DNA from: Zingiber officinale
Taxonomy: Eukaryota; Streptophyta; Magnoliopsida; Zingiberales; Zingiberaceae
Length of the DNA: 64,000 bases
Reading direction: 5' to 3'
Assembly (NCBI RefSeq): GCF_018446385.1
Contig: NC_056004.1
Coordinates: forward strand, 24,062,492 to 24,126,491
Shown here: positions 10,194 through 22,560 of the stretch, in pieces
Layout of the letters: each line of letters begins with the position of its first letter
How positions within the stretch are numbered: position 1 is the first letter of the stretch
Made by a program: the position numbers and the translations under genes
The notes under the pieces: model-generated
The model's database searches: none
What the model was told of the DNA's origin: nothing
The model's input: only the letters and a program-made list of their open reading frames with translations

Positions 10194-10506
10194 TATTAAT
10201 ATTAATATTATTATAATATTATTTTTAAAAATATTAATAATAATATTGATAATAATATTAATATTAAAAATTTTTAAAATATTAATAATGATATTAATAA
10301 TAATAATAATAAATTAATAATAATATAAAATTAATTTGGGCATGAAAGCGGGGATGGGGATTTGATCCCCGATGGTTCGAGTTCGGGGATTCCTTGAACT
10401 CAAAAAAGTGGGGATGGGGGCGGGGATGGGGACATGGATGAAATTCGGGGGTGGGGATGGGGATGTCAAACCCGTCCCCGCCCCGCCCCGCCCCATTGTC
10501 ATCCCT
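10194..10506. mobile_element. GC-rich dispersed repeat, right half, with AT-rich stretch
   Basis: 10194-10335 is an AAT/ATT-rich simple repeat continuing the target site of Tat-A. 10336-10506 is G/C-rich (GGGGATGGGG words) and ends CCCATTGTCATCCCTAC. It pairs with 570-760 as the other half of the element into which Tat-A jumped. Copia gag coding sequence resumes directly at 10507. Confidence 0.45.
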
Positions 10507-11606
10507 ACTTGCCTAATTTTTTAACTACCTTCCTCTCCTTAGTCAAGGTGGATTATTTTTTGCTAGGTTTATCATTTGAATGCTTTCCTAAGGTTATTAT
10601 CTACATTAATCCTATTCCTATTATTAAATTTAAAACCATGATTTTGCATGGGTAAATAAAAATTATTTCTACTATACATAGAAGAATTTAAATTTAAATT
10701 AGGGTATAGCTCCCTTATCCTTGAAGCCCCCCCTCCCCTTGGCATGAGTCTCTCTTCTTCTCCCATTTCTTCAAGTGTGCCAACTTCTTGAGTTCTTCCT
10801 TCCTTGGATACTTTGTGTGGTAGTGTCCCCACTCATCACATGTGAAGCATCAAATGTGTCTTTTCTCCTCAGCACTATCCCTACAACCCACGTTAGTTTT
10901 CAAAAGAACTTTACCGGATTTAGAATTTACCTCCTTTACCATCTTGAGCAATGAACATATACTCTTGTACTTGTAGTGTCCCATCTCACCACATTTAAAG
11001 CACTTGATGTGAGCTTTCCTGCTCTTCTTGGTAGTTGAGGCTGAGAGTTGAGCTTCCAAGACTTTTTCCTCACTCGTCTTGGATTTTTCTCTCTCCTTTG
11101 AAGATGTGGGCATTTCCACTTCCTCCTCCTCCGAAGATGTCGCTGATTCCACTTCTTCCTCCTCAACAAATGTTGAGCTCGTCTCCACATCTGATTGGTC
11201 ATTCTCCTCCTCTTGAACTAATGAGCTCATCTCCTTGGGGTCTTCCACTTCTTAGACTTATGCAGGGCCTTTATGAAGTGTAATCACTTTGCTCCATAGC
11301 TCATGAGCACACTTGTACTCACCTACATACGACACAATATTAGAAGGTAATAAATTTAATACAATTCTAGTTACCTCTTTATCCATCTCCGATTACTAGC
11401 TCCCTCTTCTCCTTGGTCCAATACCGAGGTTGGAGACGCTTCCCCTTCTTGTCTGTTAGAACTTTAAAAGGAACTTCCAACATAGTCCAATGGTTCCAAT
11501 CTATTTGGAACCACATCTCCAACCGCTTCCTTTAATTCTCAAAATCATCTCGATTGTATGGAGGTGGGATTTGGATATCCCATCCTAGCGGACCTTTCAA
11601 CTCCAT
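10507..11606 (-). pseudogene. Copia-type gag (UBN2/DUF4219-like) with zinc knuckle
   Basis: Starts at 11606 with MELKGPLGWDIQIPPPYN, about 55 bp after the PBS. The UBN2-like core reads VLNLLPSNIVSYVGEYK and AHELWSK near 11370-11290. A long acidic linker (VEEEEVESATSSEEEE) precedes a zinc knuckle, CFKCGEMGHY followed by C after six residues instead of four. A second CFTCDEWGHYHTKYP motif lies near 10850-10800. The C-terminal piece (HGFKFNNRNRINVDNN) continues into the segment at 569-1 across the insertion. Several stops show it is dead. Confidence 0.78.
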
Positions 11607-11660
11607 CTTCTTCCTCTAGCATTTGCTCCTTTCGACGATTAGTCCTTTAAGAGCGCTTCT

Positions 11661-11673
11661 CACTTTGATACCA
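11661..11673 (-). other. Copia primer binding site
   Basis: On the minus strand TGGTATCAAAGTG follows the LTR end after a few bases. It fits the tRNA-Met primer usual for plant copia elements. Confidence 0.7.
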
Positions 11674-11678
11674 ATTAT

Positions 11679-12683
11679 TGGAGATCTTTGGACCTTGATG
11701 CTTGGTAAGAGGTGGTGAATAGCCAATCACCCACTTCGTTTGCTTTCTACGTATTCGTTAGCACAACGGAATACAAAAACAAACATGAATACAAAAGCTA
11801 AACCTAGAAGATAAGAAAGAACAGACTGACACATTGCGTTTAATGTGATTTAGAGATTAGAGTTCCTACTGCATGACTATCCGTAAGATGGATGATCCCA
11901 ATCTATCGGTGGATGACTCCTCGGAAAACCTTGGCTAGCTCAAGCAACTCATTATGGGTGAAGAAATCTCGCCACAACCTCGCACAAGAACGCTTGATCA
12001 CACGAGAACTTAGAAGACTCTAATAGACTTTAACCAAGTCTATTTCGTCAACCATGGTCGGCCACCCCGAGCTCTATTAAATAGAGCTCGGGAGAAAACA
12101 TAGACTATATTTCTCGCCACCAGTCAACTGATGTATGTACCAGTCACTGGTCTTCTATGGAATTCGACCATTATAACTCAACGACTCGATACCAGTCGAC
12201 TGATGTACTTTGATTGAGAGAATAGAACTATTTTGTTCTCTCCGAGTCCAACTACCAATTGATTGGTACATACACCAGTCAACTGATAAACCCTAAACAT
12301 AGGGGTTTACCCCGAGTATAATCTCTCAGCACTCGTCCTCGCCCGCACAACCTTGACCTTGCCTTCTAGCCTTCTTCATCAGCCTTGAGTACCTCAGATG
12401 CTTCCCCATTCTTCACACTTTGCCTTCAAGAGCGTCCTTCGTCCTTGTCCTTGTTGTCAGGTCTTCCATTGCCAAGAGACTTCTCACCTCCGGAACTTCA
12501 TCCTTTGTCAAGTCACACTTGAACTTACGTTGCCAAGACTACATACTTGGACTTACACTGCCAAGAGTTACCCTTGGACTTTCCTCCTTTACGAAGATAA
12601 CACTTAGACTTTTTTGTACCTGTACACTCAAAGGAACACCAAATATAATAATAAACCTAATTTAAACTTTTACCCAAATATCA
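11679..12683 (-). repeat. Copia 5' LTR
   Basis: On the minus strand this ends ..AAGATCTCCA before the PBS. It has an AT-rich TATA-like site near 12072-12082 (TCTATTTAATAGAG inside a short palindrome) and several CAGTCGACTG-type words. The outer edge at 12683 (TGATATTTGGG on the minus strand) is a best guess: the second LTR is outside the window. Confidence 0.6.
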
Positions 12684-12699
12684 AAAGGGTACCTAGAAT

Positions 12700-13960
12700 G
12701 CTTCAACTGACTTAATTGAAAACTAGGCGATAGAAGTCTTAGTTAAGAACTAGGTAATGGAAGTCCTAGCCTGGCTAGGAGGTGGAAGACCTAGTTAGGA
12801 ACTAGGCAATGAAGTCCTAACAAGGCTAGGTGGTGAAAGACCTAATTGAGAACTAGGCAATGAAAATCCTAGTTGAGAACTATGCAATGAAAATCCTAGC
12901 GGGGCTAGGTGGTGGAAGACCTAATTGAGAACTAGGCAAACCTAGTTGGAAATTAAGTTAAGTCCAAAGTGGGTTAGATGGGAGTTGAATACTTGGCACG
13001 AGATGAAAAGTCCAAGTGGGTCATGGTTGACCTAACACTTAGCGGTCGGAAATCCAACAGAGAGTTGGCATGAAACGAGGAAGTTCTGACATATCAAACT
13101 TCTGAATGTCATTGACTTGGATATTAGAATGAGGTGATTTTCGTTGTGAAATGGAACTCGTTCAGAGATCTATATTTGTCAAACTCATGTATCAGTCGAT
13201 TGATGACTTTAAAAATCGAACAGAAGCAAGTCGATTCAGTTGCTAGATTCAACTGATAAAATCAGTCGACTGATGACTTTAGAAACTGAACAGAAGCGAG
13301 TTAAATTTATCTGATTTAATTTGATTGATGGAATCAATCGATTGATAGTTCACATTAATCAACTGATGTCAAATTACAAAGAACAGAAATAGATGGGTCC
13401 TGCTTGTTTTGTTCAACTAATGAGATCAACTAACTGATGCCGAATTAAAGAGCACATGAGTGAGTGGGACTCGTGTGCTTTGTTTAACTGATACTCTTAG
13501 TCGACTAATGTTTAAATTATTGATAAAATTAGACAGATTTTAGAAAGTTTAGATGTTGTTCAATAGTCAAGGACTATATCAATTGATTAATAGGTAAGAT
13601 CAGTCCACTGATAGACTGAAATCAGCCATAACTAAAAGCTTTAAAAGAGAGATTTCAAGGAGTTTTCGTTGTTAGTTCTTGGGGGTTTTGGAGGATAGTG
13701 TTGCTGTATTTCCGGACCATCAAGAAGCATTTCTAAATTACAAAAGATTAAAAAAAATAAGGTTTTCAATTGTAAAATGTTATTGCTTTCATATTCATTT
13801 GTGTCTTGTATTCCTTGTCTTTGTTCTTGTAAGAACACATTGTAAGATGCTTTTTTCCTTTAATGGATGTGATTATTAGAAGTGGACTCTTGAATTAATT
13901 ATCTTAGGAGATGAATATTAAGTAAATTCTAGAATTATGTGGAGTAGATTGAAATAAAAT
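12700..13960 (+). repeat. LTR-like fragment with short tandem repeats
   Basis: 12711-12960 is a degenerate tandem repeat of about 27-35 bp built on AACTAGGCAATGAAAGTCCTAG. From 13180 there are repeated CAGTCGATTGATGAC words, like those in the copia LTR at 11.7-12.7 kb and usual in LTRs of this superfamily. I find no complete ends or coding region; the right edge is approximate. Confidence 0.45.
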
Positions 13961-14858
13961 TTCCACTATACATTCAATGATAAGTACAAAACATCGAAGT
14001 GTCCCCTCGAGTTTGCAGTGGTCCTAACGTATATATAAATATCTTTTTATTATTTATTGTTATTGATACTACTTTTTAATATGCTGGTGTGAATTTTGTT
14101 GATTGTTTAAAGAGGCAAAATGCCTCCCTAAATGTATTAAATTAAATGTTGTATATGCAGTACGTAAACTTTTTAAAGTTAAAAATATTTAATTTTTTAA
14201 AGGTCCCCCAAACCACTTCTACTAGCTACCACAAAAACCCTTTTCATAAGTATTAAAAACTTAATTGCGTGACATCGTCGTGTTGTTGCAAATTGCAATG
14301 GTGTTGTAAATTTTCATTCTTATATATGGCACTTTCATAGTTGCGTAATACTTTCGAGTTCATAAAACAAAATATATATGTAGCCAAAGACATACCTAAA
14401 TTCTATCTTGTTTTTAGATAATTATGTTAATTAAGGACAACTATTGTTGCAAAATTTCTAATTAGTTCGTGTGGCCCAATAAGGGGCCTCATGTTTAGTT
14501 GGCTCTTCTTGGTAATTCTATCTAATATTCTAATACAAGATTGAGAGAGCAAGCGTATGAATAAGTTACTCAGAAGATGTCAAAAATACAAGGCATGACA
14601 ATATTATTTGATCAACTTTAAACTTTTTTAGGCCAACATTAATTTGATTAACATAAAGAAATAATATTTATTATTAGCTCAACTTTAATTGTTTTAGGTC
14701 AACATTAATTTAGCATTAATTTGTGACTATTCGCAAGGGAAAAAAACGGAGAAACGAAACAAACAAACAAAAAAAAAAAGAGAATGATTCGTTATGTGTC
14801 GGCAAATTTAGTAAAAACTTTTAACATCGGCTCTAATAATAATTAATTTAATATCAGG
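13961..14858. other. AT-rich intergenic DNA, no gene seen
   Basis: No open frame with recognisable sequence. Only an A-rich run near 14740-14780 is notable. Confidence 0.6.
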
Positions 14859-15748
14859 TGATGCAGCGATAGATGGAAGCCTACTTGTCACGGGATCAAC
14901 GGTAAAGATGGAGGTCAAAGTCAAGGGAATCAATGTCTAGATATCAAAGGGTTGAACGGAGGACAATTGCGATGGATGATCGGGACAGTCAGGGCCTGAC
15001 CGGCGGGAGACATGTCCGAGCGGATCACCCGTCCAGCTCCGGATGATACGTAAGACAGCCGACGTTCGGCACAGAGCAGCAAGACGCCAAAAGAGACCAG
15101 ATAGCTTGTCTGAACAGAGGAGGGCATGTTACTACACAGTCACCGCATGGAAGAGCAACTGAGGTAGACAGAGAGGAGGGGTCCCGGTCGAGCGGCTTCC
15201 TCGCTCGGCCATGCAATGGGACCTGGTCAAGGACGGAGCGGAGTCCCGGCCGAGCGGCTATCTCGCTCGGCCAAGCAACGGGACCACTATAGTATCTCTC
15301 GATATCCTTTTGGGAGATAGTGTTGCTGACACGAGGTATGGTCGACAAATTGATCGTATGGCGGAAGCTTCTACTGTCTTGTCAGGAATATGCATGCCCT
15401 GTTAAGGTATGGTGTCAGAGGTACTTTCCTAACAGGTCCTTTCATATGATGTATTGGAGAACGCACCCACACCTTGAGAAGCGTTCATGTCACCCACCAG
15501 AGCTCTATATAAAGGGGGTCTATCACTGGCGGAGGTATGCGTTATTACTATTTGGTGCTAGTTCTACTGTTGCTCCACTTCTTCTACAATTCCGATGATT
15601 GACTTGAGCGTCGGAGGGCCAACGTGGGAACCCTTTCCCTGACTCGGCACTGACGTTACTTGTTTTGCAGAGCGGAGCGAGATCTACAGTCGGTCAGCGA
15701 AGCCGCCACATCCCTAGCTTTCCACCTTCCCGCCTTCGGATATAATCA
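14859..15748 (+). repeat. Tat-B 5' LTR
   Basis: Starts TGATGCAGCGATAG and ends CGGATATAATCA. It contains a TATA box (CTATATAAAG near 15504) about 240 bp before the end. It aligns with 33475-34360. Confidence 0.87.
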
Positions 15749-15751
15749 TTT

Positions 15752-15769
15752 TGGCGTCGTCTGTGGGAA
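15752..15769 (+). other. Tat-B primer binding site
   Basis: TGGCGTCGTCTGTGGGAA lies 3 nt after the LTR and differs from the Tat-A site at one base. Confidence 0.7.
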
Positions 15770-15793
15770 CGTAGCCTGCATCCGAACAAGAAG

Positions 15794-17390
15794 ATGGAGG
15801 ATGCTGGATGATTCACCACGGTGGTGCTGACACAAGAAGAGCTCAACATGTTGGTACAATCTCGAGCGGCCAAGATAGTGGAGCAGCAACAACAACAGGT
15901 GCTGGCCGAAAGCCAAGCGCAGGAACCTGCAACATCAACCGCTGGTCGACTGGCTGAACGAGGTGATCGAGCGGATCAAATATCCGCTCAAGGGAATAAG
16001 AAGAAGCCAACAACACGCATGAGGAAGCACCCAATGCGCCTATTCCCTTCCACCGAGCGCTGTTCAGGACTCCATCGAAGGAACGGGGCCGAGCGGACAA
16101 GGAGGGGGAATCTTCATTGGACGATGCGCCTGTTCGGGACGCAAGGAAAGGGAAAGCGCCGAGGGATGATGATTCGCCCGAGCGGATCAATTAGCAAATT
16201 TCAGAAGGGATTCTGAACGATCCCTTGCCCCGACATTATATTCCGTTGGCGATCGAAGAATACAACGGATCTACCAACCTGGATGACCATCTGGCCAAAT
16301 TTGATAATGCGGCCACACTTCACTATATAGTATACCGACGGGGTGAAATGTCAGGTCTTCCTCACCACCCTCTCTGGATCAGCGCAACGTTGGTTCAAGA
16401 GACTGCTGATCAGTTCCTTCCACAACTTCAAGGACTTCTGGGTGGCGTTTCTACACCATTTCGCGAGCAGCCATCACCACCAAAAGACGAGCGTAAACTT
16501 ATTCTCACTGAAGCAAGGGTCCAGGGAAGCATTGAGGGTCTACATCTAGCGCTTCAATCAGGTGGTCATGGACATTCCAACAGTCTCCTAAGATGTATTG
16601 CTGAATGCCTTCACCTAGGGGCTTACCGAGGGGGAGTTCTTCCAATCGCTGATTCGGATGTGGCCGAGAGACTTCGACCACTTGCAAAGGAAGGCCATAT
16701 AATACATAAATGTAGAAGAAGCTCAAACGACCAGAAGAAGAGAGGTGTCGGTTGAACCCGTAGTAGCGCCTGAGCGTCGTTTGTCGAGCAGCTATCAGCC
16801 TCTCAAGGGGCCTCGATCGGGGGGAGCACAGCCACATAACAAGCCAAGGACGCATACCGTGCAGCATGTGGTTGCTAGTTGCCCAAAAGCTGCAAAAAGG
16901 AAAGTGCGGACGCCAATGTTCGTTCCTTTCATCAATCGGCGACGCACAACACGGGACTGCTATAACCTGACGCCAATAGCTAGCGAAGGGAGGAAGAAAG
17001 GACGGTGGCCGAACCACGGCCTCATCAATCTCAGAGGGGGAACAACCGGAGTCCTACTCGAGCTTCGATCGAGCGGAGCATACCTTTAGCTCGAGAGGAA
17101 GAGAACAGGAGTAACACCGCTCGGGGAGAAATAGGAATGATCGTTAGGGGGCCGACCGGCGGTGATTCCAACCGAGTGAGGAAGTCGCATGCTCGGCGAC
17201 TCAAGATCCATGCTGTGGGTTGTAGCAAAGAGAGGGCTGAAGGACCCGAGATCAATTTCGGCCCGAGGAACTTAAAGGGAGTGGATATCATATTCAAGAA
17301 GGCATTCGATCAGCTACAAATTGATCGGAGTGATTTGTTGCCCATGACAACTCCGCTCTACGGATTCAAGGCAACGAAGTATTGTTGATC
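15794..17390 (+). pseudogene. Tat-B gag
   Basis: Starts MEDAG at 15794, with a TGA stop as sixth codon, then VVLTQEELNMLVQSRAAK, a glutamine run, and the gag core HYIPLAIEEYNGST / DDHLAKFDNAATLH. The core continues in another frame as GSAQRWFKRLL and NFKDFWVAFLHHFASS. At least three frameshifts and several stops are present. The last part runs into the protease region without a clear boundary; 17390 is approximate. Confidence 0.75.
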
Positions 17391-20300
17391 GACCAAGTCC
17401 ACCTGGCCGTCTCACTCGGGGAGGAGCCGCTAAAGAGGACAAGGACTACAAATTTTATTGTAGTGGATGTGTCATCGGCCTACAACGTCATATTGGGTCG
17501 ACCAGCACTCGATGAGTTTCAAGCAGTGGTGTCCAACTTTCGCCAGAAGATCAAATTCCCGGTGGATAACAAGGTAGGCGAAGTCAAAGGTGACCAGTTG
17601 GTCGCTCGGCGATGCTACGTCGAGATGGTTAAATTCGAAGCAAGAGCCGCTCGGAAGAACCCGCGCTTGGAGGTGAACGCTATCACAGAGAAACCTCCTA
17701 CGCTGGTATATGACGAAAAGGAGGAGTTGCAAATTCACCCAAGCCAGTCAGAGACAAACTACCTTTGTCACTGCCGACCTGGAGAACAAGGAGAAAGAAG
17801 AGTTAGTCACCTACCTCAAACAAAATCACGACATGTTCACCTGGTTAACACTTGAGCTCCTTGGGATTTCGCCAAGCATGGCTCAACATAAGCTTCATGT
17901 CTGACCGGATGCTAGGCTCGTGAAGCAGAAAAAGAGAGACTTCAGCGCGGAGCAAAACCTGATCATCCAGGCGGAGATCGAAAAATTGCTGGAGGCTGGA
18001 CACATCCGGGAAGTCCAATTCTCGAGCTGACTCGCTAATGTCATGCTAGTCTCCCAGCCGGGCAATAAGTGGAGTGTCTGCATCGACTTCCACGACTTGA
18101 ATAAGGCATGCCCAAAGGATTTGTACCCGCTGCCAAGGATCGATTAAATGGTGGACTCTATGGCAGGCTACGAGTTGATCAGTATCAAGGATACCACCAA
18201 GTACTGCTCGTCCGGAAGGATCAGGAAAAGGTCAGCTTCATCATGATCGACGGAATGTACTGCTACAACATGATGTCGTTCAGATTGAAGAACGCCGGCG
18301 CCACCTACTAGAGGTTGATAAAAAAGTATTCCGTTGGCAGATCGGCTGAGACATGAAAGTATATGTCGATGACATATTAATCAAATCCATCTGAGCTGCT
18401 AATCTTTGTGTAGATATCGAGGAAACATGTCGAACCTTAAGGGCATATAGGATAAAGCTAAATCCAAATTCGGCGTGAAGAATGGCCACTTCCTCGGATA
18501 CATTATCATCGAACGGGGCATCGACGCGAATCTGAGCAAGGTGAAGGCGCTACAGGATATACTCCCGCCCCACAATTTGAAGGAGGCCCAACGGCTGATC
18601 GGACGGATCACAACGCTGTCAAGGTTCATCTCTAAGTAATCCGACTAAAGCCAACCATTCTTCAAGGTGTCACGCCAAACGACAAAATTCCAATGGGACG
18701 TGGAGTGCAACAAGGCACTGGAAGAGCTTAAGGAGTAGCTCAACTCCTTGCTTGTATTGGCAAAGCCGAGCGCTGGTGAGCCGCTCTGAATCTACCTGTC
18801 ATCCACCAGGTATGCGGTTGGCTCGACATTGGTAAAGTAGAATGGCCATGAACAACAACCCGTGTATTTTTTGAGTCATATATTGAAAGATGTAAAGTCC
18901 CGCTACACCTGTCTTGAAAAATTAGCATACACATTGGTGCTAGCTGCTCGAAGACTTTGTCCGTATTTCCTGGCTCACCCGATTGTTGTGACGACCAACA
19001 ACGCCCTGGGAAGAGTCCTTCTAAACCCTGAGATGTCCGGATAGCTTATCAAGTGGACGACCAAGCTTAGTGAGTTCGACATTCAGTACCAGCCTCAAAC
19101 AACAATTAAAGCCCAAGCCTTGGCTGATTTCATCACAAAGGTCCAGAACACCGAGCCAGATGCAACTTGGAAGATATACGTCGACGGCTCATTCACTCAG
19201 CAAGGCAGCGGATCGACATTCTGTTGATTTCACTTCAGGAGGACCGGATGCAGATGTCCGTTCGGCTAGTTTATGAGCGACGAATAATGAAGTTGAATAC
19301 GAAGCCTTGATAGTCGGCCTACAGGTACCTTGGCACGTCGGAGCTACAAAAATCCTCATCAACTCGGACTCTCAATTAGTCGCTTAGCAGCTATCGGGGG
19401 CATTCGAAATAAGTAGCTCCTGACTCCAGCTATATGCAGAAGCCTTCGAGAAGCTGAAAGTAAATTTCCAAGAAGTCATTATATAGAAGATCTCCCGCTC
19501 AGACAACCAGGCAACAGACAAACTGGCTAAGTTAGGTAGTTCATTATCTCCGGTTGTGATAAACCATCCAATCGAGCAAGTCTCACTAGTGGCGCACATT
19601 GATCAGATGGAGAGAGTATCCTTCCCAAGCAATTGGAGGACACCGTTGATTGAATCCCTCCGATTAGGAAGCACACCGTTCGATCAAGAAGTAGTTCGTC
19701 TATTGAAAAGGAGGGCTGGACGATTTACGTTCCGGGATCAGCATTATAAGCGGGTTTTCTCGAGGACGCTACTCAAGTGTGTTGGATCAGAAGACACAGA
19801 GTACATCCTTTAAGAAGTACATCAAGGCTCCTGCAGAAGTCATCCGGGCGGCCGATCACTAGCATGGAAGATCCTTCTAGCTGGATATTTTTGACCCATG
19901 CTTCAGGAAGACGCTACTTGGGTAGTGGCCACTTGCTTGTTGCGCCAAAAATATCATAATATCCTGCATCGACCGACCAAGGAGATGAAGGCGTCCACGG
20001 TATCTTGCCCGTTCGACCAATGGGGCATGAACATCATTGGACCGTTTCTAATGGCGACCGCTCAACGAAGATTCCTACTCGTCGCTGTAGATTATTTTTT
20101 AAAATGGGTGGAAGCCGAGCCGTTAGCAAAGATAACCGAGAAGATGGTCATCAAATTCGTCTGGTAGAACATCTTGTGTCGGTTTAGTATCCCCCGCCGA
20201 CTCGTCTCAAACAACAGAAGGCAGTTCGCCGGTCAAAAGCTCAGGGAGTGGTGTGAAGGCCATAGTATTCAGCAAGTCTTCACCTTAGTGGCTTACCCCC

Positions 20301-20870
20301 AGATCAACGACCAAGCGGAAGTCACCAATTGGGAGATCCTCAGAGGTATACAAGCTCGGCTCGACCACGTAGGAGGCAGCTGGGTCGACGAGCTCCCCAA
20401 CGTCCTGTGGGCCCTTCGCACGACTCCAAAGGAGACGACTAGTGTAACACCATTTCATCTGGCGTACGACGGTGAAGCGTTAGTCCCGGTGGAAGTCGGA
20501 GTAGAATTCGATCGGGTGTAACTCTATGATGAGGGGAAGGCCGAGCGAAGGCTTCTGGAACTTGATTTGGTGGACGAGGCACCGGATAAGGCTGCTATTC
20601 GATTGATGGTGTACCAACAGTGGATGAAGTAGAACTACAATCAGAGGGTGATCCCGAGGTCCTTCCAGGTCGCCGATCTGGTGTGGAAGAGAATAAAGTC
20701 GGTCAGCGACGTTACCAAACTCGAAGCCCTATGGGTGGGACCCTATAAGATCATGCAGAAGCTTCACTCTGGAGCCTACTATTTAGAGGATGAAGACAGA
20801 AGATAGCTCAAGTGGTCGTGGAATGCGAATAATCTCCAACTTTATAGGGTTGGGTGAGAAGTGCGTCAAT
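17261..20870 (+). pseudogene. Tat-B pol: protease, RT, RNase H, extra RNase H, integrase
   Basis: Protease-like part: FDQLQIDRSDLLPMTTPLYGF, then NFIVVDVSSAYNVILGRPAL; the expected catalytic DSG-type motif is not seen before FDQL, where it reads GVDIIFKKAF. RT: KWSVCIDFHDLNKACPKD near 18070 and the catalytic YVDD at 18362-18373. First RNase H: RYTCLEKLAYTLVLAARRL near 18900. Extra RNase H: WKIYVDGSFTQQGSG near 19170 and ATNNEVEYEALIVGLQ. Integrase: zinc module CLLRQKYHN (second Cys replaced by Arg), core WGMNIIGPF and YFLKWVEAEPL near 20020-20130. Stops are mainly TAG and TGA at sites where relatives have Gln or Arg. The double RNase H supports the Tat lineage. Confidence 0.82.
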
Positions 20871-20974
20871 AAATATAAATGTACATGTATAAGTGCATAT
20901 ATGACTTCTAGATGCAGGATAAATATGAATAAAATCACAAGTATTTCAGACTCTTGAGCCAATGGGCCACGTTA

Positions 20975-21116
20975 AAAGTAGAGCGGTGACCTTAAACCCT
21001 CGTCTATGTCAGCGATCGAGTGACGATCTTAAACCCTCGTCTTCATCGACGGTTGAGCACAACTTTAAACTCTCATTTTCATTGATGGTCGAGCGGCGAC
21101 CTTAAACCCTCGTCTT
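20975..21116 (+). repeat. Tat-B tandem array, left part
   Basis: Degenerate units with GTCGAGCGGCGACCTTAAAC, as in Tat-A 5340-6200. The array is cut by the nested LTR element at 21117 and resumes at 29030. Confidence 0.8.
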
Positions 21117-22198
21117 TATTGGTGCGGTTAGCACTAACGATTTAACCCAGGTTTTGATGAATGACAAATCAGGTTAAGTTAGTTTGTTATTGTCTAACAC
21201 TCTGATCGAGTGTGCAGGAGAAGTTCAGACAGGTCGACGGGCTGACCGAATGTCTGGCACGAAGCCCAGCTAGGTCGACAGGCTGACTGGATAGCTAGCA
21301 CAAAGTCCAAGCGGGTCAACGGGCTGACCGGACACTTAGGCACGAAGTCCAGCTAGGTCGACGGGCTGACCGGATAGCTGGCACGAAGTCCAGACGGGTC
21401 AACGGGCTGACCAGATGTCTGGCAGGTAAGTAAGGTAAGTCACTGGAGGGGAGTGACTGCGAGGACGCGTTCCCGGGAAGGGAACATTAGGTGTCGATCC
21501 GGCTTAGATCCATTTCGGATATCTAAGTCGAGATCGTGACTAGATTCCGGTCTCGGAAAGACGGAATCTAAGTCATACTCCTTTTTGCTAATTCATACTC
21601 ACTTTGCTTTTGCTAACAATCTGTGTTGCAGGGTAAATTTGCCTCCGGACTAACGTTTGTCTTGCAGGGACGGATTCTGCGGGAAAATAGGGTCCGGGCG
21701 CCCGGGAGGCAAACTTCATCTAAACTCGCGCGTCGCCACATGGAGCATCTCGGTTTGAGCAGCTACGTCACATTCCAGGCGCCCGGAAGGAATCCAGGCG
21801 CCCGGAGCAACATATAAAAGAAGCCCCAGGCAGGAGCTTCAAAATCAACCTTTCACATCTGAGAACTTTGAGATTACTCGCTTTGCTGCTCTGCGCTCCA
21901 ACGACGCTCACAAAGCTCCGACGACACGATCCCGCTCTTTTAAATTCCTTGTCTGTCGGTACATCTTTGTTTTTCTTTTCATTAGCATCTTTTTGTACTT
22001 AAATTGTAATTATCCGAATTGCTAGTGAATTGTCCAACGAAAGTACTCAAGGAGTACGGGCCTTCGAGTAGGAGTCGTCACAGGCTCCGAACGAAGTAAA
22101 AACCCTTGTGTCTACTTTACTTTTCCGCTGCGCTTATACTCGATATTTTCGAATCGATATTCACCCCCCCCCCCTCTATCGAATCTAACGGTCCTACA
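21117..22198 (+). repeat. 5' LTR of the non-autonomous element
   Basis: Starts TATTGGTGCGGTTAGC (the 3' copy has TGTTGG, so the second base mutated here) and ends GGTCCTACA. TATA-like CATATAAAAG near 21809. The region 21215-21425 repeats GGTCGACGGGCTGACCGGA five times at about 45-50-bp spacing. Confidence 0.9.
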
Positions 22199-22200
22199 AG

Positions 22201-22212
22201 TGGTATCAGAGC
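22201..22212 (+). other. Primer binding site (tRNA-Met type)
   Basis: TGGTATCAGAGC two bases after the 5' LTR complements the 3' end of plant initiator tRNA-Met, the usual copia primer. Confidence 0.85.
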
Positions 22213-22560
22213 AGGTACCGCTCTGATTTGGTGCAACCACCAATCAGGCAAAGGGGGAACTTTTTGAAAGAAAAATTAGATATCATTTGTCTTTAAAATA
22301 AAATCTTACGCCTTTCGTTTTTTCCCTCCAAAATGGTTTTTGAAAAATACATCGCCATCTTTTCACCATTGTTTAGTATTTAAAAAATATTACATTTTCA
22401 AAATTTTTGAAATAATATTTTTTTTTCAAATATTTTATTAATATTTTAATAATATTTTATTATTCTTTCTGAAAATAGTGAAATATTATTTTTTTCAGCA
22501 CTGCTAATCCAAGACCAAGTCTTGGGATCTTTTTGTTTGTTTCTCTGTGTGCAAGAAATT

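Noticed and set aside
22201-22225. tRNA-Met gene
   Set aside because: Only the 12-base 3' complement is present, directly after an LTR: it is a primer binding site.
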